Shown piece after piece: positions 56,346 to 64,000 of a DNA stretch of 64,000 nt (positions are counted from its first letter, which is position 1; every line of letters begins with the position of its first letter). The translations under genes were made by a program, and so were the position numbers. The notes under the pieces were generated by a model that was given only the letters and a program-made list of their open reading frames with translations, did not search any database and was not told the origin of the DNA. Origin of the DNA: Agromyces cerinus subsp. cerinus (lineage in GTDB: Bacteria; Actinomycetota; Actinomycetes; Actinomycetales; Microbacteriaceae); the NCBI RefSeq assembly GCF_900142065.1, contig NZ_FSRJ01000001.1, positions 62,001 through 126,000 on the forward strand, in the 5' to 3' direction.

Positions 56346-56585
56346 ATGCACGGAAACTCGAGCACTGCACCGCCCCGAGGTCGCACTCGACGCGGACGCG
56401 GTCGCGGCGTCGTCAGGCGGATCACGGTGCGGCTCGCCGGCGAGCGAGGAGCCGCCACGGCCGAGTACGCGGTGGCGACGATGGCCGCGGTCGGCTTCGC
56501 CGGGCTCCTCGTCATCATCCTCCGCGGCGACGAGGTGCGCGGCATCCTCACCGACCTCGTGCGGAATGCGCTCACGGTCGGCTGA
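56346..56585 (+). CDS. DUF4244 small Flp pilin-like protein
   Basis: The protein has 79 residues. A basic N-terminus (RTRRGRGRGVVRRI) is followed by ERGAATAEYAVATMAAVGFAGLLVIIL, which resembles type IVb (Flp) pilins with the conserved Glu five residues after the G cleavage site, and a short tail. Probable major or minor pilin subunit. ATG at 56346 with AAGGA (56336-56340). Confidence 0.85.
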   Translation: MHGNSSTAPPRGRTRRGRGRGVVRRITVRLAGERGAATAEYAVATMAAVGFAGLLVIILRGDEVRGILTDLVRNALTVG

Positions 56586-56910
56586 GCGCGAACGCGGCAG
56601 CGTGACCGCGGAGTTCGCGGTCGCGCTGCCTGCCATCGCCCTGGTGCTCGCGGCCTGCCTCGCCTCGGTGCAATTGGCGGCGCAGCAGGTGCGATTGACG
56701 GATGCCGCGGCTGACGCGGCCCGAGCGCTCGGTCGCGGCGAGTCGGAGGCCGCGGCGGCGGCCATCGCCGATCGCGTCTCGGGCGGAGCTGGGCTCTCCG
56801 CCTCCGACGACGGGCAGTTCGTCTGCGCGACGCTCACCGCCTCGGGCGGCGGACTGCTCGCGGCGATCGAGCTGCGCGCCGAGTCGTGCGCCGTGACGGG
56901 AGGGCGGTGA
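56566..56910 (+). CDS. TadE family minor pilin-like protein
   Basis: The protein has 114 residues. RGSVTAEFAVALPAIALVLAACLASVQLAAQQVRLTDAAADAARALGRGE is the TadE signature: a Gly before the hydrophobic segment, Glu, then a membrane helix followed by an extracytoplasmic domain with two cysteines (FVCATL, ESCAV). The ATG at 56566 overlaps the pilin gene by 20 nt; a GTG at 56602 would give a shorter product with almost no N-terminal leader. Neither start has a strong ribosome site. Confidence 0.8.
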   Translation: MRSRSAERERGSVTAEFAVALPAIALVLAACLASVQLAAQQVRLTDAAADAARALGRGESEAAAAAIADRVSGGAGLSASDDGQFVCATLTASGGGLLAAIELRAESCAVTGGR

Positions 56911-57392
56911 TGCGCCGGGCAGTCGTGACCGAAGCGCCCTGCCCGGGCGCCGGGTCACGCGGCCTCGATCGCGACGGTGGAGCCGAAGCGGGTGCAGCCG
57001 AAGCGGGTGCAGCCGAAGCGGGTGCAGCCGAAGCGGGTCGCGCCGAAGCGGGTGCCGCTTCGGTGCTCGCGATCGGCATCATCGGTGCGATGACCGCGCT
57101 CGCCGTGGCGCTGCTCGCGCTGCTCGGCGTCTTCGTCGTGTCGCAGCGCGCGGCGAACGCCGCCGACGCCGCCGCGCTCGCGGCGGCCGATGCGATGTCG
57201 GGCGCCGTCGCGGGAGTGCCGTGCCGACTCGCGGGCGCGGTCGCCGCGCGCAACGGCGCCCGGCTCGGCGACTGCGCGGGCGATGGGGCCGCAGCATCCG
57301 TCACCGTGACCATCGAGGCGGTGCCCGGGTTCGCGGTCACGGCCTCGGCACGTGCCGGACCGCCGGGCTGGTCGGGCGCGGCGCCTCCGTGA
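56910..57392 (+). CDS. TadE/TadG-like (Rv3654c-type) pilus accessory protein
   Basis: The protein has 160 residues. A polar N-terminus with five AEAGA repeats leads into one membrane helix (SVLAIGIIGAMTALAVALLALLGVFVVSQ) and the typical RAANAADAAALAAADA segment, then an exported domain with two Cys (GVPCRL, GDCAG). Last gene of the Tad operon; one-base overlap with TadE (TGATG). Role in the pilus is inferred from location and the helicase/secretion neighbourhood seen for Rv3654c. Confidence 0.85.
   Translation: MRRAVVTEAPCPGAGSRGLDRDGGAEAGAAEAGAAEAGAAEAGRAEAGAASVLAIGIIGAMTALAVALLALLGVFVVSQRAANAADAAALAAADAMSGAVAGVPCRLAGAVAARNGARLGDCAGDGAAASVTVTIEAVPGFAVTASARAGPPGWSGAAPP
56982..57056 (+). repeat. 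15-bp tandem repeat encoding AEAGA
   Basis: Five copies of GCCGAAGCGGGTGCA, three exact and two with changes at the last bases, in the N-terminal part of the TadE/TadG-like gene. The frame is kept at each copy change. Confidence 0.9.
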
Positions 57393-57401
57393 CCGGGCCG
57401 A

Positions 57402-57638
57402 TCAGTCGAACACGGTCTCCACGAAGCGGTACTCGACGGCGGTGGGCCGATCGTCTCCGGGCTCCGCGAACTCCATGCCCGCCGTGCGCGAGTACACGTA
57501 GTGCTTGCCCTGGTCGGTGTTCAGCTCGATGCGGGGTCGCGGGTCTCCGGACTCGAGGAAGGCGGTGGCCACCGTCTTCCCCTCGAGCGGCCCGTCGACC
57601 AGCATCGCCGTGTACGAACTCGTCGTTGAGGTGTCCAT
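57402..57638 (-). CDS. small conserved-looking hypothetical protein
   Basis: The protein has 78 residues. It reads MDTSTTSSYTAMLVDGPLEGKTV and then a polar beta-rich sequence ending VEYRFVETVFD; no membrane segment or cysteines. I do not recognise a family with a function. GAGGAG at about 57649-57654 fits the ATG at 57638 better than the ATG at 57647, which it nearly touches. Convergent with the Tad operon and divergent from topA. Confidence 0.7.
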   Translation of the reverse strand: MDTSTTSSYTAMLVDGPLEGKTVATAFLESGDPRPRIELNTDQGKHYVYSRTAGMEFAEPGDDRPTAVEYRFVETVFD

Positions 57639-57849
57639 GATGGCCATTCTCCTCAGCGCTCCGAGAACCGCAAGGGGGCGCGGGGAGCGCGGCGGAACCG
57701 GTTCGACCGTTCCGCGTGTACGCCTCCTCTCGGCCAGTGTGTGTATGGTGTGGCTGTCGGCGCAGCATTTTCGCCGGCTTTGGCACACCGCTCGGGGGCG
57801 CGGCTTCGAATGTGCGTTCTCGTCCCAATTGTCAACAAAGAGGAGTCTG

Positions 57850-60693
57850 GTGTCAGGCGCGAAAAAACTGGTCATCGTCGAGTCGCCCACCAAGATGAAG
57901 TCGATCGCCCAATACCTGGGCGACGGCTACCAAGTGCTGTCGTCCGTCGGACACATCCGCGATCTCATCGAGCCAAAGAACCTGCCGGCAGAGCTCAAGA
58001 AGGGCCCGCTCGGCAAGTTCTCCGTCGACGTCGACAACGGCTTCGAGCCGTACTACGTGGTCTCCGACTCCAAGAAGAAGACGGTCGCCGAACTGAAGCG
58101 CGCGCTGAAGGATGCCGACGAACTCCTGCTCGCAACCGATGAGGACCGCGAGGGCGAGGCCATCGCGTGGCACCTGCTGCAGGAGCTGAAGCCGAAGGTG
58201 CCCGTGCGCCGCATGGTCTTCCACGAGATCACGAAGGACGCCATCCAGAAGGCGAAGGACAACACCCGCGAGCTCGACACCGCACTCGTCGACGCGCAGG
58301 AGACCCGGCGCATCCTCGACCGCATCTACGGCTACGAGATCTCGCCCGTGCTCTGGCGCAAGGTCGGCCCCGGCCTGTCCGCCGGCCGCGTGCAGTCCGC
58401 GGCCACCCGCCTCGTCGTCGACCGCGAGCGTGAGCGCCTCGCCTTCGTCGCCGCGGGCTACTGGGACCTCGCGGGTCGCTTCTCGGCCGAGGCATCCGAC
58501 AATGCGACGTCGTTCGAGGCGAAGCTCGTGCGCCTCGGCGGCGAGCGCGTCGCGACCGGCCGTGACTTCGACGACGCCGGAACGCTGAAGAGCAAGGCCG
58601 TCGTGCTCGACGAGGCGACCGCAGCTGCGCTCGTCGCGGCGCTCGCCGACGACGCCGTCTCGCGCACCGTCTCCAAGGTCGAGTCGAAGCCGTACTCGCG
58701 TCGACCGGCGGCGCCGTTCACGACCTCGACGCTGCAGCAGGAATCGGCCCGCAAGCTCCGTCTCTCGGCCCGCGACACCATGCGCGTGGCGCAGTCGCTC
58801 TACGAGAACGGCTACATCACCTATATGCGCACCGACTCGTCGTCGCTGTCGCAGCAGGCGATCACCGCCGCCCGGGCGCAGGCGACCGCGCTCTACGGGG
58901 CCGACTCGATCCCCGACAAGCCCCGCGTCTACGCCGGCAAGTCGAAGAACGCGCAGGAGGCGCACGAGGCGATCCGCCCGTCGGGCGAGGTGTTCCGCAC
59001 CCCTGCCGAACTGGCGAGCGTGCTGCGCGGCAGCGAGTTCAAGCTCTACGACCTGATCTGGAAGCGCACGGTCGCCTCGCAGATGGCAGACGCGAAGGGT
59101 CAGACGGCCACCGTCACGATCGAGGTCGGACCGACGGCGACGGATGCCGCGGCTCCCGCCGAGGCATCGGCGCCGGTCGGCGGCACGATCGCCGAGTTCA
59201 CCGCGAGCGGCACGGTCATCACCTTCCGCGGCTTCCTCGCCGCGTATGAAGAGAGCCGCGACGAGGAGCGCAACGCCGAGGAGACGCCCGGCGAGGCGAA
59301 GCTGCCCCCGCTGAAGGAGGGTCAGTCGCTCGCGATGGCCGACCTCGAGGCAAAGGGCCACGAGACGTCGCCGCCGCCGCGCTACACCGAGGCGAGCCTC
59401 GTGAAGCGACTCGAGGAGCTCGGCATCGGCCGGCCCTCGACGTTCGCCTCGATCATCTCGACGATCATGGACCGCGGCTACGTCACCCAGCGCGGCCAGG
59501 CGCTCGTGCCGAGCTGGATCGCGTTCTCGGTCGTGCGGCTGCTCGAAGAGCACTTCGGCGACCTCGTCGAGTACGACTTCACCGCCGAGATGGAGGACGA
59601 CCTCGACCACATCGCCGCAGGCGAGGCCGACCGCGTCGACTGGCTCTCGAGCTTCTACTTCGGCTCCGACAAGCACCGGGGCCTCCGCCAGGTCGTCGAC
59701 AACCTCGGCGAGATCGACGCCCGCGAGATCAACTCGGTGCGGATCGCGCCCGACATCACGCTGCGCATCGGCAAGTACGGTCCCTACCTCGAGGTCGTCG
59801 AGGAGGGCGCCGCGCCCGATGCGACCCCCCGGCGGGTGAACCTGCCCGAGGGCCTCGCCCCTGACGAGCTCACCGAGGCGAAGGCCCGCGAGCTCATCGA
59901 CGCGCCCGTGCAGGAGGCGCGCGTGCTCGGCGTCAACCCCGAGAACGGCAAGGAGGTCGTCGTGAAGGACGGCCGCTTCGGCCCGTACGTCACCGAGCTA
60001 GACCCCGAGCCCGTGGCGGAGCCCGAGCCCGAGGCCGCGGCATCCGTCGACCCGGCGACCGGCGAGGTGATCGATGCGCCGAAGCCGAAGGCCAAGCGCG
60101 CCGCGAAGAAGCCCCCTGCCGAGAAGCCGCGCACCGCGTCGCTCTTCAAGAGCATGCAGGTGGCCGAGATCGACTTCGAGACCGCCCTGAAGCTCTTGAA
60201 CCTGCCGCGCGTCGTGGGCGTCGATCCCGAGACCGAGACCGAGATCACCGCACAGAACGGTCGCTACGGCCCCTACCTGAAGAAGGGCGCCGACACGCGC
60301 ACCCTGCCGAGCGAGGACGCGATCTTCGAGATCGGCCTCGACGGTGCGCTCGAGCTCTTCGCGCAGCCGAAGTACGGCGGTCGCGCCGCGTCGAGCGCGC
60401 TGAAGGAGTTCGAGGCCGACCCCGTGAGCGGCAAGCCGATCAAGGTGAAGGACGGCCGTTTCGGGCCGTACGTCACCGACGGCACCACGAACGCGACCAT
60501 CCCGCGGGCCGAGTCGGTCGAGGACATCACTTTCGAGCGTGCGGTCGAGCTGCTGCAGATCAAGCGCGACAAGGGTCCCGCGGCGCCGCGCGCCAAGAAG
60601 GCCCCGGCCAAGAAGGCCCCGGCGAAGAAGACCCCCGCGAAGAAGGCCCCGGCGAAGAAGGCGCCCGCGAAGAAGGCGGCGACCGAGCAGTGA
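57850..60693 (+). CDS. topA: DNA topoisomerase I
   Basis: The enzyme relaxes negative supercoils. It has 947 residues. Toprim domain with Glu11 (IVESPTK) and Asp97/Asp99/Glu101 (ATDEDREGE); active-site Tyr325 in GYITYMRTDSS; SAGRVQSAATRLVVDRE. The C-terminal part carries repeats of the actinobacterial type (NGKEVVVKDGRFGPYVTE, NGRYGPYLKKG, VKDGRFGPYVTDG) instead of zinc fingers, and ends with a lysine tail made of AKKAP repeats that helps DNA binding and processivity. GTG start with AGGAG (57841-57845). tmk overlaps its stop as GTGA. Confidence 0.98.
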   Translation: MSGAKKLVIVESPTKMKSIAQYLGDGYQVLSSVGHIRDLIEPKNLPAELKKGPLGKFSVDVDNGFEPYYVVSDSKKKTVAELKRALKDADELLLATDEDREGEAIAWHLLQELKPKVPVRRMVFHEITKDAIQKAKDNTRELDTALVDAQETRRILDRIYGYEISPVLWRKVGPGLSAGRVQSAATRLVVDRERERLAFVAAGYWDLAGRFSAEASDNATSFEAKLVRLGGERVATGRDFDDAGTLKSKAVVLDEATAAALVAALADDAVSRTVSKVESKPYSRRPAAPFTTSTLQQESARKLRLSARDTMRVAQSLYENGYITYMRTDSSSLSQQAITAARAQATALYGADSIPDKPRVYAGKSKNAQEAHEAIRPSGEVFRTPAELASVLRGSEFKLYDLIWKRTVASQMADAKGQTATVTIEVGPTATDAAAPAEASAPVGGTIAEFTASGTVITFRGFLAAYEESRDEERNAEETPGEAKLPPLKEGQSLAMADLEAKGHETSPPPRYTEASLVKRLEELGIGRPSTFASIISTIMDRGYVTQRGQALVPSWIAFSVVRLLEEHFGDLVEYDFTAEMEDDLDHIAAGEADRVDWLSSFYFGSDKHRGLRQVVDNLGEIDAREINSVRIAPDITLRIGKYGPYLEVVEEGAAPDATPRRVNLPEGLAPDELTEAKARELIDAPVQEARVLGVNPENGKEVVVKDGRFGPYVTELDPEPVAEPEPEAAASVDPATGEVIDAPKPKAKRAAKKPPAEKPRTASLFKSMQVAEIDFETALKLLNLPRVVGVDPETETEITAQNGRYGPYLKKGADTRTLPSEDAIFEIGLDGALELFAQPKYGGRAASSALKEFEADPVSGKPIKVKDGRFGPYVTDGTTNATIPRAESVEDITFERAVELLQIKRDKGPAAPRAKKAPAKKAPAKKTPAKKAPAKKAPAKKAATEQ

Positions 60694-61310
60694 GCGACGG
60701 GCTCTTCATCACCCTCGAGGGCGGCGACGGGTCCGGCAAGACGACCCAGGCCGAGCTCCTCGGCGCCTGGCTCGCCGAGTCCGGGCGCACCGTCGTGCGC
60801 ACGCGAGAGCCCGGCGGCACCGAGGTGGGCGTCGAGGTGCGCGAGATCGTGCTGCACCATCGCGGCGACATCGCGCCCCGCGCGGAGGCGCTGCTCTACG
60901 CCGCCGACCGCGCGCACCACGTCGCGACCGTCGTGCGGCCGGCGCTCGGTCGAGGCGAGGTCGTCATCCAGGACCGCTACATCGACTCGTCGGTGGCCTA
61001 CCAGGGCGCCGGGCGAGTGCTCGACGCCGAGGCCGTGCGCGGTCTCTCCGAGTGGGCGACCGAGGGGCTCGTGCCCGATCTGACGATCCTGCTCGATCTC
61101 GATGCCGCTTCGGCGCGCACCCGCCTCGACGATGCGCGCACGCGCTACGACCGGCTGGAGGCCGAGGCATCCGAGTTCCACGACCGGGTTCGCGGCGCGT
61201 ACCTCGAGATCGCGGCGGCCGAGCCCGCCCGCTTCCTCGTGGTCGACGCGGCGCAGCCGGTCGAGGAGATCGCCGCGGCGATCCGCGGTCGAGTGGCCGG
61301 GCTGCTCTGA
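60690..61310 (+). CDS. tmk: thymidylate kinase
   Basis: The enzyme phosphorylates dTMP to dTDP. It has 206 residues: P-loop EGGDGSGKTTQ, TREPGGTEVG (DR/E region), QDRYIDSSVAYQG and the LID region. GTG start in a GTGA overlap with topA, indicating coupling. With thymidine kinase at 42865-43479 the window encodes both phosphorylation steps of thymidine salvage. Confidence 0.97.
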   Translation: MSDGLFITLEGGDGSGKTTQAELLGAWLAESGRTVVRTREPGGTEVGVEVREIVLHHRGDIAPRAEALLYAADRAHHVATVVRPALGRGEVVIQDRYIDSSVAYQGAGRVLDAEAVRGLSEWATEGLVPDLTILLDLDAASARTRLDDARTRYDRLEAEASEFHDRVRGAYLEIAAAEPARFLVVDAAQPVEEIAAAIRGRVAGLL

Positions 61311-61353
61311 ACACGCCGATCACATCGTCAGCCGCTGACGGTAGCGTTGAATC

Positions 61354-62544
61354 GTGAGCGTGTGGAGTGAGCTGACGGGGCAGGACGCCGCGATCGCGCT
61401 CTTCCGCGCCGCGGCCGAATCGGCCGGCGCCGCCGGAGCGGCTGCCGAGGGCTCGAGTGCCCAGCAGATGACCCACTCGTGGCTCGTCACGGGTCCGCCC
61501 GGATCGGGGCGTTCGAACCTCGCCTACGCCTTCGCGACCGCGCTCATCTCGGGCACGGCCGACGGCGACGACCGAACGCAGGCGCAGGTCGATGCGCGCA
61601 GCCACCCCGACCTGCACGTGCTCGCCACCGAGGGCGTCATCATCAAGCGCGACGACGTGCGCGACATCGTGCGCCGCTCGCACTACGCGCCGTCGATCGG
61701 CCGGCACCGGGTCATCATCGTCGAAGATGCCGACCGCATGACCGAGCAGACCTCGAACTTCCTGCTGAAAGAGCTCGAAGAGCCGCCCGAGCGCACGGTG
61801 TGGATCCTCTGCGCGCCGAGCGAGGCCGACCTCATCCCGACCATCCGCTCCCGCGTGCGCTCGGTCCGCCTCCAGGTGCCGAGCATCGCGGATGTCGCTG
61901 CCCTCCTCGAACGCCGCGACGGCGTCGACCCCGTGCTCGCCGAGCGCGCGGCCCGCGAGGCGCAGAGTCACATCGGCATGGCGCACCGGCTCGCGACCAA
62001 CGAAGAGGCGCGGCGACGCCGCTCCGAGACGCTCGAGCTCGCCCTCGCCGTGCGGTCCGCGTCGGGTGCGGTGACGACCGCCGCCCGCTTCATCGAGATC
62101 GCGGGCGAAGACGCCAAGGCCATCGGCGAACTGCGCGACGCAGAAGAGCGCGCCAGCGCCCTGCACTCGCTCGGCGTAGCGCCGGGTCAGGCGGTGCCCA
62201 ACGCCCTCCGGCCGCAGCTGAAGGCGCTCGAAGACGACCAGAAGCGTCGCGCCACCCGGAGCCTTCGCGACGGCATCGACCGCATCCTCGTCGACCTCGC
62301 TTCGCTGTACCGCGACATCCTGCTCATCCAGCTCGCCGCCGACGTGCCGCTCGTCAACCGCGAGCTCGAAGCGGGCATGCAGCGCGCCGCGGCATCCGCT
62401 GCGCCTGCTCGAACGCTCGCGACGCTCGACGCGATCCAGCAGGCGCGCACCCGCATCGACGGCAACGTCTCGCCGGCGCTCGCGCTCGAGGCGATGCTGG
62501 TCTCCGCCATCCGACGACCGTCCACCGAACGAGGGGCCGCATGA
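61354..62544 (+). CDS. holB: DNA polymerase III subunit delta'
   Basis: The clamp-loader subunit has 396 residues. The P-loop reads GPPGSGRSNLA, with Arg in place of the catalytic Lys, as expected of the non-hydrolysing delta' subunit. Sensor-region VIIVEDADRMTEQTSNFLLKELEEPP and IPTIRSRV (SRC-like) are present; the zinc cysteines are lost. GTG start 6 nt after TAGCGT (61342-61347), leaderless. topA-tmk-holB order is standard in actinobacteria. Confidence 0.95.
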   Translation: MSVWSELTGQDAAIALFRAAAESAGAAGAAAEGSSAQQMTHSWLVTGPPGSGRSNLAYAFATALISGTADGDDRTQAQVDARSHPDLHVLATEGVIIKRDDVRDIVRRSHYAPSIGRHRVIIVEDADRMTEQTSNFLLKELEEPPERTVWILCAPSEADLIPTIRSRVRSVRLQVPSIADVAALLERRDGVDPVLAERAAREAQSHIGMAHRLATNEEARRRRSETLELALAVRSASGAVTTAARFIEIAGEDAKAIGELRDAEERASALHSLGVAPGQAVPNALRPQLKALEDDQKRRATRSLRDGIDRILVDLASLYRDILLIQLAADVPLVNRELEAGMQRAAASAAPARTLATLDAIQQARTRIDGNVSPALALEAMLVSAIRRPSTERGAA

Positions 62545-64000
62545 TCGACACGACCACCGCCAGACGACGGATGCCGCGTGGCGCGCGTGCCGTCGCGATC
62601 GTCGGCGCCCTCGCGGCCCTGCTCGCGATGAGCGGCTGCGTGCCCTCGTTCCTGAACCCGCAGCAGCCGGTCTCGACGCCGACCGGCGAAGAGGTCGCGG
62701 CCGACCTCGAGCCCTTCTACACACAGGTGCTGAAGTGGGAGCGCTGCGGCGACGGCATGGGCTGCACCACGGCGAAGGCCCCGCTCGACTGGAGCGATCC
62801 CTCGGCCGGCGAGACCGAGCTCGCCCTCGTGCGCCACGTGGCCACGGGCGAGAAGCTCGGCTCGCTGCTCGTGAACCCGGGCGGCCCGGGCGGCTCGGGC
62901 TACGACTTCGTGATGGACTCGCTCGACTACGCCGTCGGGCAGCCCCTGCAGGAGCGTTTCGACGTCGTCGGCTTCGACCCCCGCGGCGTCGGCCGCTCGT
63001 CGGGCGTGGCCTGTTACGACGCCCCCGAGATGGACGAGTACCTCTACGGCATCACGCCGGGCGTTCGCGGCAGCGACGAGTGGATCGCCGAGGTCGAGTC
63101 GACCGAGCGCGCCTTCGGCGAGGCCTGTGCCGAGAACACCGGTGAACTGCTCGGCAACGTCGACACCGAGAGCGCGGCGCGCGACATGGACCTGCTGCGC
63201 GCGGTCCTCGGCGACGATCAGCTCAACTACCTCGGGTTCTCGTACGGCACGTTCCTCGGCGCCACCTACGCCGAGCTCTACCCCGAGAAGGTCGGCAAGC
63301 TCGTGCTCGACGGGGCGATCGACCCTTCGGCAAGCGAGTCCGAGGTCTCCCAGGCGCAGGCGATCGGCTTCGAGAACGCACTGAAGGCGTACCTCGAGTT
63401 CTGCCTCTCGGGCAGCGACTGCCCGTTCGACGGCACGGTCGACGACGCGCTCGACGAGATCAGCCGGCTCCTGGCATCCGTCGACCAGAGCCCGCTGCGC
63501 GGCAGCGACGGCCGCCTCGTCGGCGCCGACACCCTCGTGACCGCGATCATCTACCCCCTCTACAGCGAGGATTCCTGGTCGTACCTGAACGACATGTTCG
63601 AGTCGGTCATGTTCGGCGAGGCCGACATGGCCCTCGCCTTCGCCGACGGCTACAACGGGCGCAGTGAAGACGGCACCTACCTCGACAACTCGGCCGAGGC
63701 GTTCACCGCGGTCAACTGCCTCGATTACACGTACCAGTCCGATGTCGCGGTCATGCGCGAGAACGCCGCCGCGACCGCGGAGGTCGCACCGATCATCGGC
63801 CCGTACTTCGGCTTCGGCGATCTGGGCTGCATCAATTGGCCCTACCAGAGCCATGCCGAGCGGGCGGAGATCCACGCGGAGGGCGCCGCGCCGATCCTCG
63901 TCATCGGCACCACGGGCGACCCGGCGACGCCGTACGAGTGGGCCGTCGCGCTCGCCGAGCAGCTCGACAGCGGCGTGCTCATCTCGTACGAGGGTGAGGG
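62541..64000 (+). CDS. secreted alpha/beta hydrolase lipoprotein (tripeptidyl aminopeptidase-like), truncated by window end
   Basis: 486 residues are visible. Lipoprotein signal peptide with Arg-rich N-region and Cys in LLAMSGC. Then VNPGGPGGSGYDF (oxyanion region), FDPRGVGRSSG, nucleophile Ser in GFSYGTFLG, and the catalytic Asp region VIGTTGDPATPYEWA close to the window end; the catalytic His lies beyond it. The TAP-like C-terminal domain is therefore incomplete here. Family members remove short peptides from N-termini outside the cell or cleave esters. ATGA overlap with holB is the conserved order in this family of bacteria. Confidence 0.93.
   Translation, partial: MIDTTTARRRMPRGARAVAIVGALAALLAMSGCVPSFLNPQQPVSTPTGEEVAADLEPFYTQVLKWERCGDGMGCTTAKAPLDWSDPSAGETELALVRHVATGEKLGSLLVNPGGPGGSGYDFVMDSLDYAVGQPLQERFDVVGFDPRGVGRSSGVACYDAPEMDEYLYGITPGVRGSDEWIAEVESTERAFGEACAENTGELLGNVDTESAARDMDLLRAVLGDDQLNYLGFSYGTFLGATYAELYPEKVGKLVLDGAIDPSASESEVSQAQAIGFENALKAYLEFCLSGSDCPFDGTVDDALDEISRLLASVDQSPLRGSDGRLVGADTLVTAIIYPLYSEDSWSYLNDMFESVMFGEADMALAFADGYNGRSEDGTYLDNSAEAFTAVNCLDYTYQSDVAVMRENAAATAEVAPIIGPYFGFGDLGCINWPYQSHAERAEIHAEGAAPILVIGTTGDPATPYEWAVALAEQLDSGVLISYEGE

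Overview
The window is high-GC DNA (about 70% by eye) with dense genes, many 1-4 nt start/stop overlaps, frequent GTG starts and many start codons lying 6-7 nt downstream of a TAnnnT -10 box (leaderless genes). Gene content and order (gamma/tau dnaX next to recR, lysC with an internal beta start next to asd, lysine-tailed topA-tmk-holB, a Tad pilus locus, PASTA-type PBP) point to an actinobacterium, most likely family Microbacteriaceae; genus is not decidable from here. No phage, insertion sequence or CRISPR array was seen.

Layout. 1-10.9 kb: transporter/monooxygenase pair, DUF1254 and DUF998 proteins, pta-ackA, an ArsR-MFS operon with a clear operator, and a fatty acid desaturase. 11-18 kb: TraR/DksA zinc-finger protein, dnaX-recR, small proteins, lysC-asd. 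18-33 kb is the most interesting part: a divergent cluster (RidA, IclR, N-acyl-D-amino-acid deacylase, PLP deaminase / sugar kinase, KDPG aldolase) followed by a dipeptide-type ABC transporter, a ROK repressor, a GH4 glycosidase and a BadF-type amino-sugar kinase. Read together the enzymes can form a route from N-acetyl-D-glucosaminate to pyruvate plus glyceraldehyde-3-phosphate, next to an amino-sugar-oligosaccharide uptake system.

33-47 kb: MerR regulator with a nested dyad operator, malate:quinone oxidoreductase, an antibiotic-resistance-type ABC-F protein behind a leader of about 275 nt with a 12-codon upstream ORF, a radical SAM protein behind a perfect SOS box, a two-component locus with one normal and one degenerate kinase, thymidine kinase, a universal stress protein and a UDP-glucose dehydrogenase. 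47-64 kb: tRNA-Pro(CGG), phosphoesterase and PBP, RidA, acetyl-CoA synthetase, a 6C-type small RNA that fills most of the longest gene-free stretch, the Tad pilus genes, topA-tmk-holB and a truncated secreted alpha/beta hydrolase.

Regulatory DNA is unusually legible: dyad operators for ArsR, MerR, LexA and (by position) IclR and ROK regulators, and a family of intergenic palindromes built on GGATGCC...GGCATCC, whose core is also strongly over-represented inside coding regions.
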